58,712 nt of DNA, from the NCBI GenBank assembly GCA_022797295.1, contig JAAWKH010000012.1:1-58712 (forward strand), written 5' to 3'. The notes below the pieces were generated by a model, which was not told the DNA's origin, did not search any database, and worked only from the letters and a program-made list of their open reading frames with translations. Below, piece after piece: positions 42,375 through 51,666 of this stretch. The first letter of the stretch is position 1, and every line of letters begins with the position of its first letter. The position numbers were made by a program, and so were the translations under genes. The DNA is from Peptococcaceae bacterium (GTDB taxonomy: Bacteria; Bacillota; Dehalobacteriia; UBA4068; UBA4997).

Positions 42375-42675
42375 CAAAATCACCCTCCATCTAAACGTCT
42401 AAACTAATTAATCATTCCTTAATTAGTATATACGCAAGCGAAGAAAAAACATGTCGCAACCGGGCGGCCGATTACCGTTTTCGCTCGCCTCTTTTAGCGT
42501 GCAAGCGGCATTTTGCAGCAATAATCTGGTGATTTCAGGGTTTGGGGGGATATTGCGGGGCGGTTTGGCTAAATCCGCCAGCAAAAAGTAAATAATTCAC
42601 TGTGGGTTCCGGTTCTGATAACGTCAAACATTGAGAGCCTACCTAAGGGTCTCCATAGTTATGGGCAAATCAGGC
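42375..42675. other. Gene-free stretch upstream of spoIIE
   Basis: About 300 bases between spoIIE and the next gene end. The first 90 bases hold the spoIIE promoter signals described there. GGCGG (42559-42563) and CCGCC (42575-42579) form a small hairpin after a G-run. I see no reading frame or RNA that I can support. Confidence 0.5.
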
Positions 42676-43599
42676 TTACACCTCCCGCTTCTCCTCCGGG
42701 TGATACAAAATCCGAATATAATCGGTATCGCGGCTGTCCATATCGCCCAGATACATGCGCAAATGCTCCGGCACCGCCTCATATTTTTGACGCAGACGCT
42801 CGCGGGAAAAATCCGACGGCTCCTCCAGATAATAATGATAGGCCCTGCGGCAAACATCCAAGCTGTCCTCCTCGCCAACCAGGTTGGCAATATCGTCAGC
42901 CAGTTGGCCCAGCTTATCGGCAGCCGTTATCTCAGCCAGTCCGTCCATTGACGCCAGCAGCAAATCCCCCAAGCCCTCAATGCGCACCCATTCCTCGCCT
43001 TTCAGCTCTGTGGTCAGCGTGCCCTCAGCAAAAAGCTGCTCAATCTCTTCCATATTATAATAGTTTTCACCCAAGGTCTCCACCTGCACGGTTTTGTCCG
43101 CATAGCAGGTCAGCGGCGAAATATACAGTTTGTCCTGCTTCCGGCAAAAAATATAGCCGCTTTCACCGTCCCAAAAGTCATAGCCAAAGCCAGGCTTTTC
43201 CTTGCAGGGCGTAGGGCTGGCCGAAAACCCCACCCGCCGCTTTTCCCACTTATCAATTTCCCGCTGCGTGGTTTTGTATAGGTTTGCCATCTCTGGATTT
43301 AGACTATTCACCACAGCCCGAACCCGTTTATAAAAGCGCGCCTCGTCATAAGCCCACTTGGCCTGCCGAATTTCATAATCGCCCAGCTGAAAAACCGAAA
43401 GCCACTTGCCAGTCGGCACGGTTGGCGTCACCCAACCCCGGCGCAAATCCTGGCGGAACTGTGTCAAATCGCTTTTATGCCAACAGCTGACAATGCCGTC
43501 CGCATAAACGGCCATTTGAATTAAAAAGTAACTGCTGTTGTGTATAATAGCCGGAATGGTTACGCCCTCCACCATTTGTTTGCGATATACTCTGTTCAT
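42676..43599 (-). CDS. Uncharacterised 307-residue protein
   Basis: Not recognised with confidence. A soluble protein without signal peptide. The N-terminal half has an aromatic-rich part (VYADGIVSCWHKSDLTQFRQ, RGWVTPTVPTGKWLSVFQLG). A charged central helix follows (MANLYKTTQREIDKWEKRR), and the C-terminus is acidic and helical (LDVCRRAYHYYLEEPSDFSR). It sits alone between spoIIE and the 252-residue gene, with little sign of an operon. Confidence 0.65.
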   Translation of the reverse strand: MNRVYRKQMVEGVTIPAIIHNSSYFLIQMAVYADGIVSCWHKSDLTQFRQDLRRGWVTPTVPTGKWLSVFQLGDYEIRQAKWAYDEARFYKRVRAVVNSLNPEMANLYKTTQREIDKWEKRRVGFSASPTPCKEKPGFGYDFWDGESGYIFCRKQDKLYISPLTCYADKTVQVETLGENYYNMEEIEQLFAEGTLTTELKGEEWVRIEGLGDLLLASMDGLAEITAADKLGQLADDIANLVGEEDSLDVCRRAYHYYLEEPSDFSRERLRQKYEAVPEHLRMYLGDMDSRDTDYIRILYHPEEKREV

Positions 43600-43626
43600 A
43601 TTATCACCTCTATTTTTCTATTAAGC

Positions 43627-43655
43627 AAAAAGAGCCCCCACAAGGAGGCCCTTTT
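43627..43655 (-). terminator. Terminator of the 252-residue gene
   Basis: A GC-rich stem pairs GAGCCCCC near 43632-43639 with GGAGGCCC near 43644-43651 and is flanked by an A-run and a T-run. It is 20 bases past the gene end. Confidence 0.75.
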
Positions 43656-43675
43656 TATATGTTAATTATGGCCTA

Positions 43676-44434
43676 TTATAAAGCATTCTTAAAGTAACCG
43701 GCTGCGTTTTCGCGCTTATAAACCTGCTCCGTTCCCGCCGGGAAGAAACTCTTGCCGCCCCTAACCTGGTTAATCATTTCATTTAAGAGAGAACGCTCAA
43801 TATGGCAATATTTTTCCACAAATTTGCTTATCTCATTTTGAAAATTCTCTTCATTACTTTTAGCGTAAGCCGCCATCTCTTCCTTGGAACAACCGCTTTC
43901 AATCTTGGCCCTGGTTGCTTGAGCCATTTGCTTCACAACCTCCCAGGAGGCCGCTTCCCGCTCAGCCTTACCGGAAATTGCCTCAACATATTTCTCCAGC
44001 CCAGCGTTCAGGTCGTTATATTCCTGCTGCGAAATATCCCCGCCAGCCAAAGCTGCGTCCAGCTTTTGGCCGATATTACCAAAATGTTCTGCCAGCTGCT
44101 TTTCACTCATACCAGAACTAATTTTTAAGTACATCTCCTGGCTGTTTTCATCCATCAAAGCCGAAAGCTGCCGGGCAACGGCGGAAACCTCATCGCTGGA
44201 AAATTGCGTTGTCTCCTTAGGCTTAAACTGCTTGCCAAACTCGCTATCCATAGTAATCGGTGTATCGCCAAGCAGCATAACCCCTTGAACCGGCTTTTTT
44301 CCGCTTATGGAAACCGTATCATACTTGCCAGGCGCTTCAGTTGGTTCAACTTTTTTGGCCTGAACAGGCTTAGCAAATTTAGCCAATTCGCTTGGCAATT
44401 TGGGAATATTTTGGTTTTGAATAATTAAGGTCAT
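43676..44434 (-). CDS. Uncharacterised 252-residue soluble protein
   Basis: No family recognised. The first 50 residues are Pro/Lys-rich and look disordered (KPVQAKKVEPTEAPGKYDTV). The rest is charged and helical (SDEVSAVARQLSALMDENSQ, AEREAASWEVVKQMAQATRA). YDTVSISGKK near the start faintly recalls flagellar regulatory or secretion-substrate N-termini, but no more than that. AAGGAGG eight bases before ATG 44434 fixes the start. Confidence 0.65.
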   Translation of the reverse strand: MTLIIQNQNIPKLPSELAKFAKPVQAKKVEPTEAPGKYDTVSISGKKPVQGVMLLGDTPITMDSEFGKQFKPKETTQFSSDEVSAVARQLSALMDENSQEMYLKISSGMSEKQLAEHFGNIGQKLDAALAGGDISQQEYNDLNAGLEKYVEAISGKAEREAASWEVVKQMAQATRAKIESGCSKEEMAAYAKSNEENFQNEISKFVEKYCHIERSLLNEMINQVRGGKSFFPAGTEQVYKRENAAGYFKNAL

Positions 44435-44470
44435 AAAAATTACCTCCTTAAATTTATTATAACTCAACCG

Positions 44471-45421
44471 TCACTTTAATGAATTAATTTTCCGCAGCAG
44501 CACATAACACAGCACAATCGCCAGCAGGCACGCCAAAAGCACTACCAGAGTGGTTAGCGGATGGCTGGCCAACGGCATTGGTAGGTTCATACCAAAAAAG
44601 CTGGTGATGAAAGTGGGCACGGCCACCATCAAAGTAATCATCGCCAAAAAGTTCATCACCTTGCTCAGGTTGTTGTTAGCGATTGCCGCCAGCGCGTCCA
44701 TAGAGTTCTTCAAAATGGTGGTGTAAATGTCGGCCATTTCCACGGCCTGCTTGTTCTCAATAATCACATCGTCCAGCAAATCACGGTCTTCCTCATACAT
44801 CCGAATGGTGCGGGTGCGGAAAAGCTTTTCCATCACCTTATCATTCGCCCGCAGCGAGGTAGTAAAGTAAACCAGGCTCTTTTGCAGGTTTAACAGGCCG
44901 TTCAAGTCATCGTTGTTCATATTCTGGCGCAGGCGGGCCTCCAAGGCCTCGTAGCGCCGGTTGATGTCGCGCAGGAATTTCAGGTAAATATTGGTTTGAA
45001 TCTGCAAAATTTGCAGGGTCAGGCGGGTTTTCTTAAAGGTGGCGGCAGAACGCACCCGGCCGCCGGCAAAGCTGTTATATAAATCCAGCTGGTTTAGGCT
45101 TATCGTCACAAAAAAATCATCATTCAACACAATGCCAAGCGGCGTGGTGTCGTAAATCACCGGGGAATCAGTAATCACGGGCACGTCCACAATAATTAAA
45201 ATCTGGCCGTCCTCCGTTTCCACACGGGCCAGCTCCTCATCATCCAACGGATAGCGGATAAATTCCTCCGCAATACCAGTTTGCTCGCTAACCAGCCGAA
45301 TTTCCTCCGGGGTGGGGTTCACCAAATTCAGCCAATCGCCCTTTTGCATTGTTGCCGCCTGCTGCATAGCTGGTGGATTGTCCACCTGGCCCGGCTGCGG
45401 CGTTCTATAAATAGTCAGCAT
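44471..45421 (-). CDS. CorA family divalent-cation transporter
   Basis: A membrane channel for Mg2+ or related ions, acting as a pentamer. The 316-residue protein has a large cytoplasmic domain and two C-terminal helices. The pore signature FFGMNLPMPL (GMN) lies between them, followed by the last helix LVVLLACLLAIVLCYVLL. ATG at 45421 is preferred over GTG at 45427, which is too near AGGAGG. Upstream is a leader with a short open frame, which may matter for regulation. Confidence 0.93.
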   Translation of the reverse strand: MLTIYRTPQPGQVDNPPAMQQAATMQKGDWLNLVNPTPEEIRLVSEQTGIAEEFIRYPLDDEELARVETEDGQILIIVDVPVITDSPVIYDTTPLGIVLNDDFFVTISLNQLDLYNSFAGGRVRSAATFKKTRLTLQILQIQTNIYLKFLRDINRRYEALEARLRQNMNNDDLNGLLNLQKSLVYFTTSLRANDKVMEKLFRTRTIRMYEEDRDLLDDVIIENKQAVEMADIYTTILKNSMDALAAIANNNLSKVMNFLAMITLMVAVPTFITSFFGMNLPMPLASHPLTTLVVLLACLLAIVLCYVLLRKINSLK

Positions 45422-45437
45422 GCGCACTCCTCCTCTG

Positions 45438-45553
45438 CCAGGGCGCGCCGCTGCAAGCGGATTGCTCGCAACTCAAAAAAGCAGGCTAGCGTACCCTGGA
45501 TTCAATCGTGATATTTTAGGTTTGGTTCGTTTACTACCAGCGTCGCCGTCCAT
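45438..45553 (-). promoter_or_regulatory. corA leader with long-range pairing
   Basis: CCAGGG and CCCTGG (plus positions 45494-45499 and 45438-45443) can pair across about 50 bases that contain a CCGCT-TGC-AGCGG hairpin. The pairing starts within the small open frame and ends just before the corA ribosome site. No M-box was recognised. Confidence 0.4.
45473..45553 (-). CDS. Small open frame upstream of corA, possible leader peptide
   Basis: A 26-codon frame starting MDGDAGSKRTKPK and ending NPGYASLLF, with AGAGAGG as a good ribosome site before its ATG. It ends 51 bases before the corA start on the same strand. Asp near the start and two Pro-containing stretches recall Mg2+-sensing leader peptides such as MgtL, but similarity of sequence is not claimed. 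It could also be a chance frame. Confidence 0.45.
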   Translation of the reverse strand: MDGDAGSKRTKPKISRLNPGYASLLF

Positions 45554-45780
45554 ACTTTTCACCTCTCTTAATCCGCTAAAATTGCTTATAAAAGCTCTAT
45601 CTTATATAATACATCTAAATTGCCCGTTTGAACAGACTTTTTTATAATTTTTTTAGATTTTTTCAAGATTTTTTTTTATTATTATGGTATAATGTGATTG
45701 CCAGACGATTGGCGAGCCTGAGCATAGCAAAAACCGAAGCCAGCGTCAGCAAGACAATTATTAAATTAGGAGTTGAAATT

Positions 45781-47208
45781 ATGTCCAATAACATAAAAAC
45801 CACCGCTGTGATAATGGCGGCTGGTAAGGGAACCAGAATGAAATCCGCCCTGCCCAAGGTGCTGCACAAAGCCGCGGGGCGCACTATGCTCCAGCAGGTG
45901 CTGCACCAGGTGCGCGCAGCCGGCGTAGATGAGCAGGTTATCGTGGTGGGCCACGGCGCAGACGAGGTGCGAGCCAGCCTGCAAGGCCAGCCCGGTTGCC
46001 ACTTTGCCCTGCAAATGCCACAGCTTGGCACCGGCCACTGTGTGCAGCAAGCCCTGCCCAAAATCCCGGCGGACACTCAGGCGGTGCTAATTCTCTGCGG
46101 AGACACGCCGCTGCTGCGGGCCGAAACCCTGCGCCAAATGCAGGAGCAATTTGCCGTCGGTCTTGCCAATCAAGCCGCAGACAAGCCTCTGGCCGGCCTG
46201 CTGCTGACCTGCCTGCTGGACAACCCCACCGGTTATGGCCGCATTGTGCGCGATAAATCCGGCAGCGTGCAGGCTATTGTGGAGGAAAAGGACGCTACTG
46301 CTGAGCAAAAGCAAATCCGGGAAATCAACGCCGGCGCTTACATTTTTGATTACCCAGCTCTGCAAAAAGCCTTGGCCCAGCTGGACAACAATAACGCTCA
46401 GGGAGAATACTACCTGACAGATGTTATCAGCCTGCTAGCCCAGGCAGGTCTGCGTCTGGATACCGTGCAGGCCGCCGACCCGCTGGAAACCACCGGCGTA
46501 AACGACCGCGTACAGCTGGCCGCCGCCGCCTCTGAGCTTTATCACCGCAAAGCGGAGGAATTGATGCTCTCCGGCGTAACCATTATTAACCCGGCCAGCT
46601 GCTGCATTGAGCTGGATGTGGAGGTGGGAGCGGACACCGTAATTTATCCCAACTGCCAGCTGCGCGGCTGCACCAAAATTGGCCCCGGCTGCGTGCTAGA
46701 CAGTGATTGTCTGATTACCGACAGCGAGGTTGGCGCAGGCTCTCACATCACCAAATCGGTGCTTAATCAGGCCACAGCAGGCCAAAAGGCAGAGATTGGC
46801 CCCTTTGCTTATCTGAGGCCCGGCGCTCGTTTGGCAGACAATGTAAAAATCGGTGATTTTGCCGAGATTAAAAATGCCAAAATCGGCAACGGCAGCAAGG
46901 TGCCCCATCTTTCCTACATCGGCGACGCTGAAGTTGGTGAAAACGTAAACATTGGCTGCGGCACCATCACCTGCAATTATGACGGCCTCAACAAACACCT
47001 GACCAAAATTGGCAACAATGTTTTTGTAGGCAGCAACACCAATTTGGTGGCCCCCGTCAGCGTGGAAGACGACGCTTTCATCGCCGCCGGCAGCACCATC
47101 ACCAAAACAGTGAACGCCGGCGCTTTGGCGGTGGAGCGCAGCCCACAGAGGGAAATTGCCAACTGGGGCCGGGAAAAAAGCCCGCGTGCCTTAAATAATA
47201 AGGCTTAA
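45781..47208 (+). CDS. glmU: Bifunctional GlcNAc-1-P uridyltransferase / GlcN-1-P acetyltransferase
   Basis: Makes UDP-GlcNAc for peptidoglycan. The N-terminal nucleotidyltransferase starts VIMAAGKGTRMKSALPKVLH. The C-terminal left-handed beta helix has IGPFAYLRPGARL, IGDFAEIKNAKIG and GCGTITCNYDGLNK. 475 residues, slightly long. The frame is open upstream, but AGGAG nine bases before ATG 45781 marks the start. TATAAT near 45686 gives a leader of about 90 bases. prs follows, the usual glmU-prs pair of Bacillota. Confidence 0.97.
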   Translation: MSNNIKTTAVIMAAGKGTRMKSALPKVLHKAAGRTMLQQVLHQVRAAGVDEQVIVVGHGADEVRASLQGQPGCHFALQMPQLGTGHCVQQALPKIPADTQAVLILCGDTPLLRAETLRQMQEQFAVGLANQAADKPLAGLLLTCLLDNPTGYGRIVRDKSGSVQAIVEEKDATAEQKQIREINAGAYIFDYPALQKALAQLDNNNAQGEYYLTDVISLLAQAGLRLDTVQAADPLETTGVNDRVQLAAAASELYHRKAEELMLSGVTIINPASCCIELDVEVGADTVIYPNCQLRGCTKIGPGCVLDSDCLITDSEVGAGSHITKSVLNQATAGQKAEIGPFAYLRPGARLADNVKIGDFAEIKNAKIGNGSKVPHLSYIGDAEVGENVNIGCGTITCNYDGLNKHLTKIGNNVFVGSNTNLVAPVSVEDDAFIAAGSTITKTVNAGALAVERSPQREIANWGREKSPRALNNKA

Positions 47209-47374
47209 TTTCTCCTAAAAAAAACTGAAAAAAACCCAAATTCCAACAGGAAAAACCTAAATCCCGGCGAATATTTTTAGGGTAAACACAGCTTGTGTAC
47301 ATTATAATGTTTCAGCTAAAAGGTTTTGCCGCCACAAACAACAAATTGGGGCAAAACATAGGGAGGAATTTTCA

Positions 47375-48322
47375 ATGAGTGACACCGCATTACAAATTTT
47401 CACCGGCAATGCCAACCCGGAGCTGGCTCAGGAGATTGTCGAGTTTTTGGGTATGGAGTTAAGCAAAGCCAAAGTGTCCAAATTTAAGGACGGCGAAGTA
47501 CGCCTGGAAATTAATGAAAGCGTGCGTGGCAACAACGTTTTTATCATCCAGCCCACCTGTGCGCCGGTAAATGAAAACCTGATGGAACTGCTGATTATGG
47601 TGGACGCTATCCGCCGCGCTTCGGCCAAATCCATCACCACGGTTATCCCCTATTATGGCTATGCTCGCCAGGAACGCAAGCAAAAGCCGCGGGAGCCGAT
47701 TTCCGCCAAGCTGGTGGCGAACCTGCTGACGGCGGCTGGGGCAGACCGAATGGTGACGATTGACCTGCACACCAGCTCAATCCAGGGTTTTTTTGATATT
47801 CCGGTGGATCATATGCCCGCCGTGCCGCTGCTGGCCAACTACTACCGTGAAAAGCAGTTGGAAAATGTGGTTGTCGTTTCGCCTGACATCGGCGGCGTAA
47901 CCCGCGCCCGCAATTTGGCCGAACGCCTGAACTGCACCCTGGCCATCATTGACAAACGCCGGCCGGAGCCAAACAAATCGGAAATTATGGGCATAATCGG
48001 CGACGTGCGCGGTAAAAATGTTATTATAGTGGATGATATGATTGACACCGCAGGCACCATCACCAACGCCGCCAACTTCCTGAGTGAACAAGCCGGCGCT
48101 AATGAGGTTTACGCCTGCTGCACCCACGCGGTGTTCACTCCGCCGGCAGTGGAACGCATCCAGCAATCCTCCATTAAGGAAATGCTGATTACCAATACCA
48201 TCCCGCTGACGGAGGAAGAAAAGCAGTGCGCCAAAATTCAAACGGTTTCCATCGCGCCTCTGCTAGGCCGCACCATTGAGTTCATCCATAACAAAAAATC
48301 CGTAAGCGGTTTGTTTGATTAA
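47375..48322 (+). CDS. prs: Ribose-phosphate pyrophosphokinase
   Basis: Makes PRPP from ribose-5-phosphate and ATP for nucleotide, His and Trp synthesis. The 315-residue protein has [16 protein letters not shown] [39 protein letters not shown] and the PRPP loop [25 protein letters not shown] lies ten bases before the ATG. A TATAAT near 47309 in the gap suggests its own promoter in addition to glmU read-through. Confidence 0.98.
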   Translation: MSDTALQIFTGNANPELAQEIVEFLGMELSKAKVSKFKDGEVRLEINESVRGNNVFIIQPTCAPVNENLMELLIMVDAIRRASAKSITTVIPYYGYARQERKQKPREPISAKLVANLLTAAGADRMVTIDLHTSSIQGFFDIPVDHMPAVPLLANYYREKQLENVVVVSPDIGGVTRARNLAERLNCTLAIIDKRRPEPNKSEIMGIIGDVRGKNVIIVDDMIDTAGTITNAANFLSEQAGANEVYACCTHAVFTPPAVERIQQSSIKEMLITNTIPLTEEEKQCAKIQTVSIAPLLGRTIEFIHNKKSVSGLFD

Positions 48323-48339
48323 GGAGATTTTGCAAATTT

Positions 48340-49578
48340 ATGACTAACGTATACGATATTTTAGAGGAACGCGGTTACATTGAACAAAGCACCGACCCTG
48401 GAATCCGGGACCTTTTGGGCAATGAAAGCGTCACTTTTTACGTCGGTTTTGACCCCACTGCCGATAGCCTGCACGTGGGCCATTTCATTCAAATTATGGT
48501 GATGAGCCATATGCAGCGGGCCGGCCACCGGCCGATTGCCTTGTTTGGCGGCGGCACCGGCATGATTGGCGACCCATCCGGCCGCACGGATATGCGCAAG
48601 ATGATGACCCAGCAAACTATTTTGGACAACATTGTCGCATTCCGCAAACAGATGAGCCGGTTTATTGATTTTGACAGCGACGTTCCCAACCGCGCCCTGA
48701 TGATGAATAACGGCGATTGGTTGCTGAACTTAAATTACGTGGATTTCATCCGAGAGGTGGGCACTCATTTTTCCGTCAATCGTATGTTGACGGCAGAATG
48801 TTTCAAAAACCGTCTGGAACGCGGTCTATCCTTTTTTGAATTTAACTATATGTTAATGCAAAGCTATGACTTTTTGCAGCTGCACCGTCAGCTAGGCTGC
48901 AAAATGCAGCTGGGCGGCAACGACCAATGGTCCAACATTATCGGCGGCGTGGAGCTTTGCCGGCGAATGGACGGTGCGCAGGTTTACGGCCTGACCTTTA
49001 AGTTGCTAACCAACAGCCAAGGCAAAAAGATGGGCAAAACTGAAAGCGGCGCCCTTTGGTTGGACGCAACCAAAACATCGCCCTATGATTTTTACCAATA
49101 TTGGCGCAACATTGACGACGCCGACGTGGAAAACTGCCTGGCCCTGCTGACTTTCCTGCCAATGGACGAAGTGCGCCGCCTAGGCGCTTTGCAGGACGCA
49201 GCTATCAACGAGGCCAAAGCCCGCCTAGCCTATGAAGTGACCAAGCTGGTGCACGGCGAAGCGGAGGCTGAAAAGGCCCAAGCCGCAGCCCAAGCCCTGT
49301 TTGCTCCCCAGGCCGGAGCCAACGCCGCAGAATTGCCAGGCACTGAGTTGCCGGCGGCAGAGTTGGCAAACGGATTGGATATTTTAGCTTTGTTGAGCAA
49401 ATGCGGCTTAATTAAGAGCAACGGCGAGGGCCGCCGACTGATTGCCGATGGCGGCGTGTATCTGAATAATGAGCGGGTGGCTGAGCACACCCGGCCCATC
49501 AGCGAGGCCGATTTTTCCGACGGCCGTTTGTTGCTGCGCAAAGGCAAAAAAGTTTATCATCAAGTTATTATAAAATAG
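48340..49578 (+). CDS. tyrS: Tyrosyl-tRNA synthetase
   Basis: Charges tRNA-Tyr. The HIGH-type motif is [12 protein letters not shown], followed by [18 protein letters not shown] and [13 protein letters not shown]. The KMSKS-type motif reads [14 protein letters not shown]-terminal S4-like domain follows ([20 protein letters not shown]). 412 residues is full length. It follows prs by 17 bases. No T-box was seen in that short gap. Confidence 0.97.
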   Translation: MTNVYDILEERGYIEQSTDPGIRDLLGNESVTFYVGFDPTADSLHVGHFIQIMVMSHMQRAGHRPIALFGGGTGMIGDPSGRTDMRKMMTQQTILDNIVAFRKQMSRFIDFDSDVPNRALMMNNGDWLLNLNYVDFIREVGTHFSVNRMLTAECFKNRLERGLSFFEFNYMLMQSYDFLQLHRQLGCKMQLGGNDQWSNIIGGVELCRRMDGAQVYGLTFKLLTNSQGKKMGKTESGALWLDATKTSPYDFYQYWRNIDDADVENCLALLTFLPMDEVRRLGALQDAAINEAKARLAYEVTKLVHGEAEAEKAQAAAQALFAPQAGANAAELPGTELPAAELANGLDILALLSKCGLIKSNGEGRRLIADGGVYLNNERVAEHTRPISEADFSDGRLLLRKGKKVYHQVIIK

Positions 49579-49650
49579 CTTGATTCAGCATAGTTTCCCC
49601 TGGGGCGATATTTGACCCTAAAAAATATTTTAATGGAGAGGTGTTACAAA

Positions 49651-50310
49651 ATGAGAAAATTAAAAATTTGTAGTGCTCTGGCCGCTTTGGTCTTTTGCCT
49701 GACGGCTCTGGCTGCTTGCGGCGGTGGTTTTGACGCAGCCGGCCTGCTGAAAGGTAATCTGGACGTGATTTATCTGGGCACCTGCGAGGATTCGCACCTG
49801 AAATCAGTCGGTTTGACCAGAGAAGAAGCCAACGAATACTATGAAGAAGGCATTCTGGTGGAAGCAGAATACTTTGCTGATTACTTCCAAAGTGATTATG
49901 AGCTCCTCAGCGAAGCCACCCAGCAGAAAATTGTAGATATGTATAAACAGATTTACGCAAAGAGCAAATATGAGCTGGGCGAAACCACCAAAAACGGCGA
50001 AACATATTTGGTTTCCTTAACCGTTTACCCCATTGATATTATTGACAAATATGTTGAAGAGGATTTTGACGCTTTCTATGATGACTTCCAGGCTCGTTTG
50101 AACAACGGTGAATTTAACAGTTTGTCTGATGATGAATTTGAAGAGACTTGGATTAACGGCATTATCGACGGCGTTTCCGCCCGCATCAGCACAATCGACT
50201 ATCTGGAGCCGGAAACCATTTCCGTGCAAATCACCAAAGACAGTGACGACTACTACACCATTACTGATAACGATTTCCAACGCATTGACAGCCTGATTAT
50301 TCAGTACTAA
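49651..50310 (+). CDS. Putative lipoprotein, 219 residues
   Basis: An exported protein of unknown function. MRKLKICSALAALVFCLTAL leads to lipobox ALAAC followed by Gly residues. The mature part is strongly acidic and helical (TREEANEYYEEGILVEAEYF, DDFQARLNNGEFNSLSDDEF), a pattern seen in clostridial DUF5105-like lipoproteins, though I do not claim membership. GGAGAGG before the ATG sets the start. A clear terminator follows. Confidence 0.75.
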   Translation: MRKLKICSALAALVFCLTALAACGGGFDAAGLLKGNLDVIYLGTCEDSHLKSVGLTREEANEYYEEGILVEAEYFADYFQSDYELLSEATQQKIVDMYKQIYAKSKYELGETTKNGETYLVSLTVYPIDIIDKYVEEDFDAFYDDFQARLNNGEFNSLSDDEFEETWINGIIDGVSARISTIDYLEPETISVQITKDSDDYYTITDNDFQRIDSLIIQY

Positions 50311-50325
50311 GATTTTTAACAAGCC

Positions 50326-50359
50326 AAAAACACCCTGCTCCAAATTGCAGGGTGTTTTT
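50326..50359 (+). terminator. Terminator of the 219-residue lipoprotein gene
   Basis: A perfect 13-bp stem (AAAAACACCCTGC at 50326-50338 with its complement at 50347-50359). The stem ends in T residues. Confidence 0.88.
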
Positions 50360-50406
50360 GACTTCATAACAATAATAAAAAATTTCTAAAAATCTGGAAA
50401 TTTTAC

Positions 50407-50435
50407 TTGCAATCCAGCATAAGATATAGTATAAT
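50407..50435 (+). promoter_or_regulatory. Promoter of the tRNA pair
   Basis: TTGCAA (50407-50412), 17 bases and TATAAT (50430-50435), 12 bases before tRNA-Cys. Confidence 0.85.
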
Positions 50436-50447
50436 ATTCTTTGTTAA

Positions 50448-50522
50448 GGCGCCATAGCCAAGCGGTAAGGCAGAGGCCTGCAAAGCCTTTATTCTCCAGT
50501 TCGATTCTGGATGGCGCCTCCA
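50448..50522 (+). tRNA. tRNA-Cys (GCA)
   Basis: A 75-base cloverleaf with acceptor GGCGCCA/TGGCGCC, anticodon loop CTGCAAA (anticodon GCA), T loop TTCGATT and encoded CCA. Discriminator base U73 is the Cys identity base. Confidence 0.97.
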
Positions 50523-50533
50523 TTTTTAACAAT

Positions 50534-50576
50534 GCGCCGCCGTTATCATCAAATTAAGCGGCGGCCTTGTTTTTTT
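50534..50576 (+). terminator. Hairpin and T-run between the two tRNAs
   Basis: GCCGCCG (50536-50542) pairs with CGGCGGC (50559-50565), then a T-run reaches to the first base of tRNA-Leu. It has the form of a terminator, yet no separate promoter for tRNA-Leu is seen, so read-through or processing must occur. Confidence 0.6.
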
Positions 50577-50663
50577 GCCGGAGTGGCGGAATTGGCAGAC
50601 GCAACGGACTTAAAATCCGTCGAGGGCAACTTCGTACCGGTTCAAGTCCGGTCTTCGGCACCA
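50577..50663 (+). tRNA. tRNA-Leu (UAA)
   Basis: An 87-base cloverleaf with a long variable arm as expected for Leu. Acceptor GCCGGAG/CTTCGGC, anticodon loop CTTAAAA (anticodon TAA), T loop TTCAAGT and encoded CCA. Confidence 0.97.
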
Positions 50664-50672
50664 GACTTTTAA

Positions 50673-50710
50673 AGTGCGCCGCTGTCTTTTAACGGAAACA
50701 GCGGCGCACT
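50673..50710 (+). terminator. 13-bp hairpin after tRNA-Leu
   Basis: AGTGCGCCGCTGT (50673-50685) pairs perfectly with 50698-50710. The T-run is poor; a second terminator follows closely. Confidence 0.6.
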
Positions 50711-50723
50711 CTGTTATTTCACT

Positions 50724-50753
50724 AAAACGGTCAGATTATAAACTGACCGTTTT
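50724..50753 (+). terminator. Second terminator after the tRNAs
   Basis: AAAACGGTCAG (50724-50734) pairs with 50743-50753 and ends in T residues. It sits 27 bases before the EamA gene. Confidence 0.8.
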
Positions 50754-50779
50754 CTATTATTTAAGAAGCAGGTGATTAA

Positions 50780-51664
50780 ATGAATTTCCAAAGCTTCCGC
50801 AGGCTCAGCCCAAAGGCTCAAGGCATTTTGCTGATCATCTCCTCCGCTTTCTGCTTTGCCACTATGAGCGCTATGGTGCGCCTGGCCGGTGATTTGCCCA
50901 CCCTGCAAAAATGCTTCTTCCGCAACCTGGTTTCCATCCCCTTTGCTTGCGCAATCCTCTGGCAGGAACGCCCCAGCCTGCGGGCAGAACTGAAACACAC
51001 GCCAGGGCTGTTGCTGCGGGCGGTCTGCGGCACGGTGGGGCTGGTTTGCAATTTTTACGCCGTTGACCATATGCTGCTAGCCGACGCTTCCATCCTAAAC
51101 CGCCTCTCGCCCTTTGTTACCGTTTTTCTTTGCTGGCTGGTCTTAAAGGAGCCATTGAGTAAGGTGCAGGCAACTTCCATTCTGCTTGCCTTTGTTGGCG
51201 CACTCTGTATCATCCGGCCCAGCTTTGATGTGCTTTCCTCCTTCCCCGCCTTAATCGCCACCTTAGGCGGCATTGGCGCTGGCTCTGCTATGGCTTGTGT
51301 GCGCTGGCTAACCCAGCACGGCGCCAACAAAGCCTTTATCGTGTTTGTTTTTTCCGTTTTTTCCAGTGTAATTTTGGTTCCTTATCTGCTGCTAAATTAC
51401 CAATCGATGACTTTGCAACAAACCGTGATTTTAATTTTAGCCGGTCTGGCAGCCACCGGCGGCCAGTTCAGCATCACCTATGCTTATAGCAAAGCGCCGG
51501 CCAGCCAAATTTCCATCTTTGATTACACCATTGTAATTTTTGCCGGCCTGGAGGGCTTTCTACTGTTCAGCCAGGTGCCAGATTTTTTCAGCTGGTTGGG
51601 CTACGCCATCATCATCGGCGTTTCCCTGTTTGTTTTCTTTTATGAAGGTCAACACAAAGCCTAA
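50780..51664 (+). CDS. EamA/DMT family membrane transporter
   Basis: A 294-residue protein with ten predicted helices in two EamA repeats (about 12-145 and 155-290). Features include SSAFCFATMSAMVRLAGDLP near the start, DASILNRLSPFVTVFLCWLVL-like pairs at the repeat ends, and YAYSKAPASQISIFDYTIVI in the second repeat. Such carriers export or import metabolites; the substrate cannot be read. It is convergent with an ArsR/SmtB regulator, two bases apart. Confidence 0.92.
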   Translation: MNFQSFRRLSPKAQGILLIISSAFCFATMSAMVRLAGDLPTLQKCFFRNLVSIPFACAILWQERPSLRAELKHTPGLLLRAVCGTVGLVCNFYAVDHMLLADASILNRLSPFVTVFLCWLVLKEPLSKVQATSILLAFVGALCIIRPSFDVLSSFPALIATLGGIGAGSAMACVRWLTQHGANKAFIVFVFSVFSSVILVPYLLLNYQSMTLQQTVILILAGLAATGGQFSITYAYSKAPASQISIFDYTIVIFAGLEGFLLFSQVPDFFSWLGYAIIIGVSLFVFFYEGQHKA

Positions 51665-51666
51665 CT

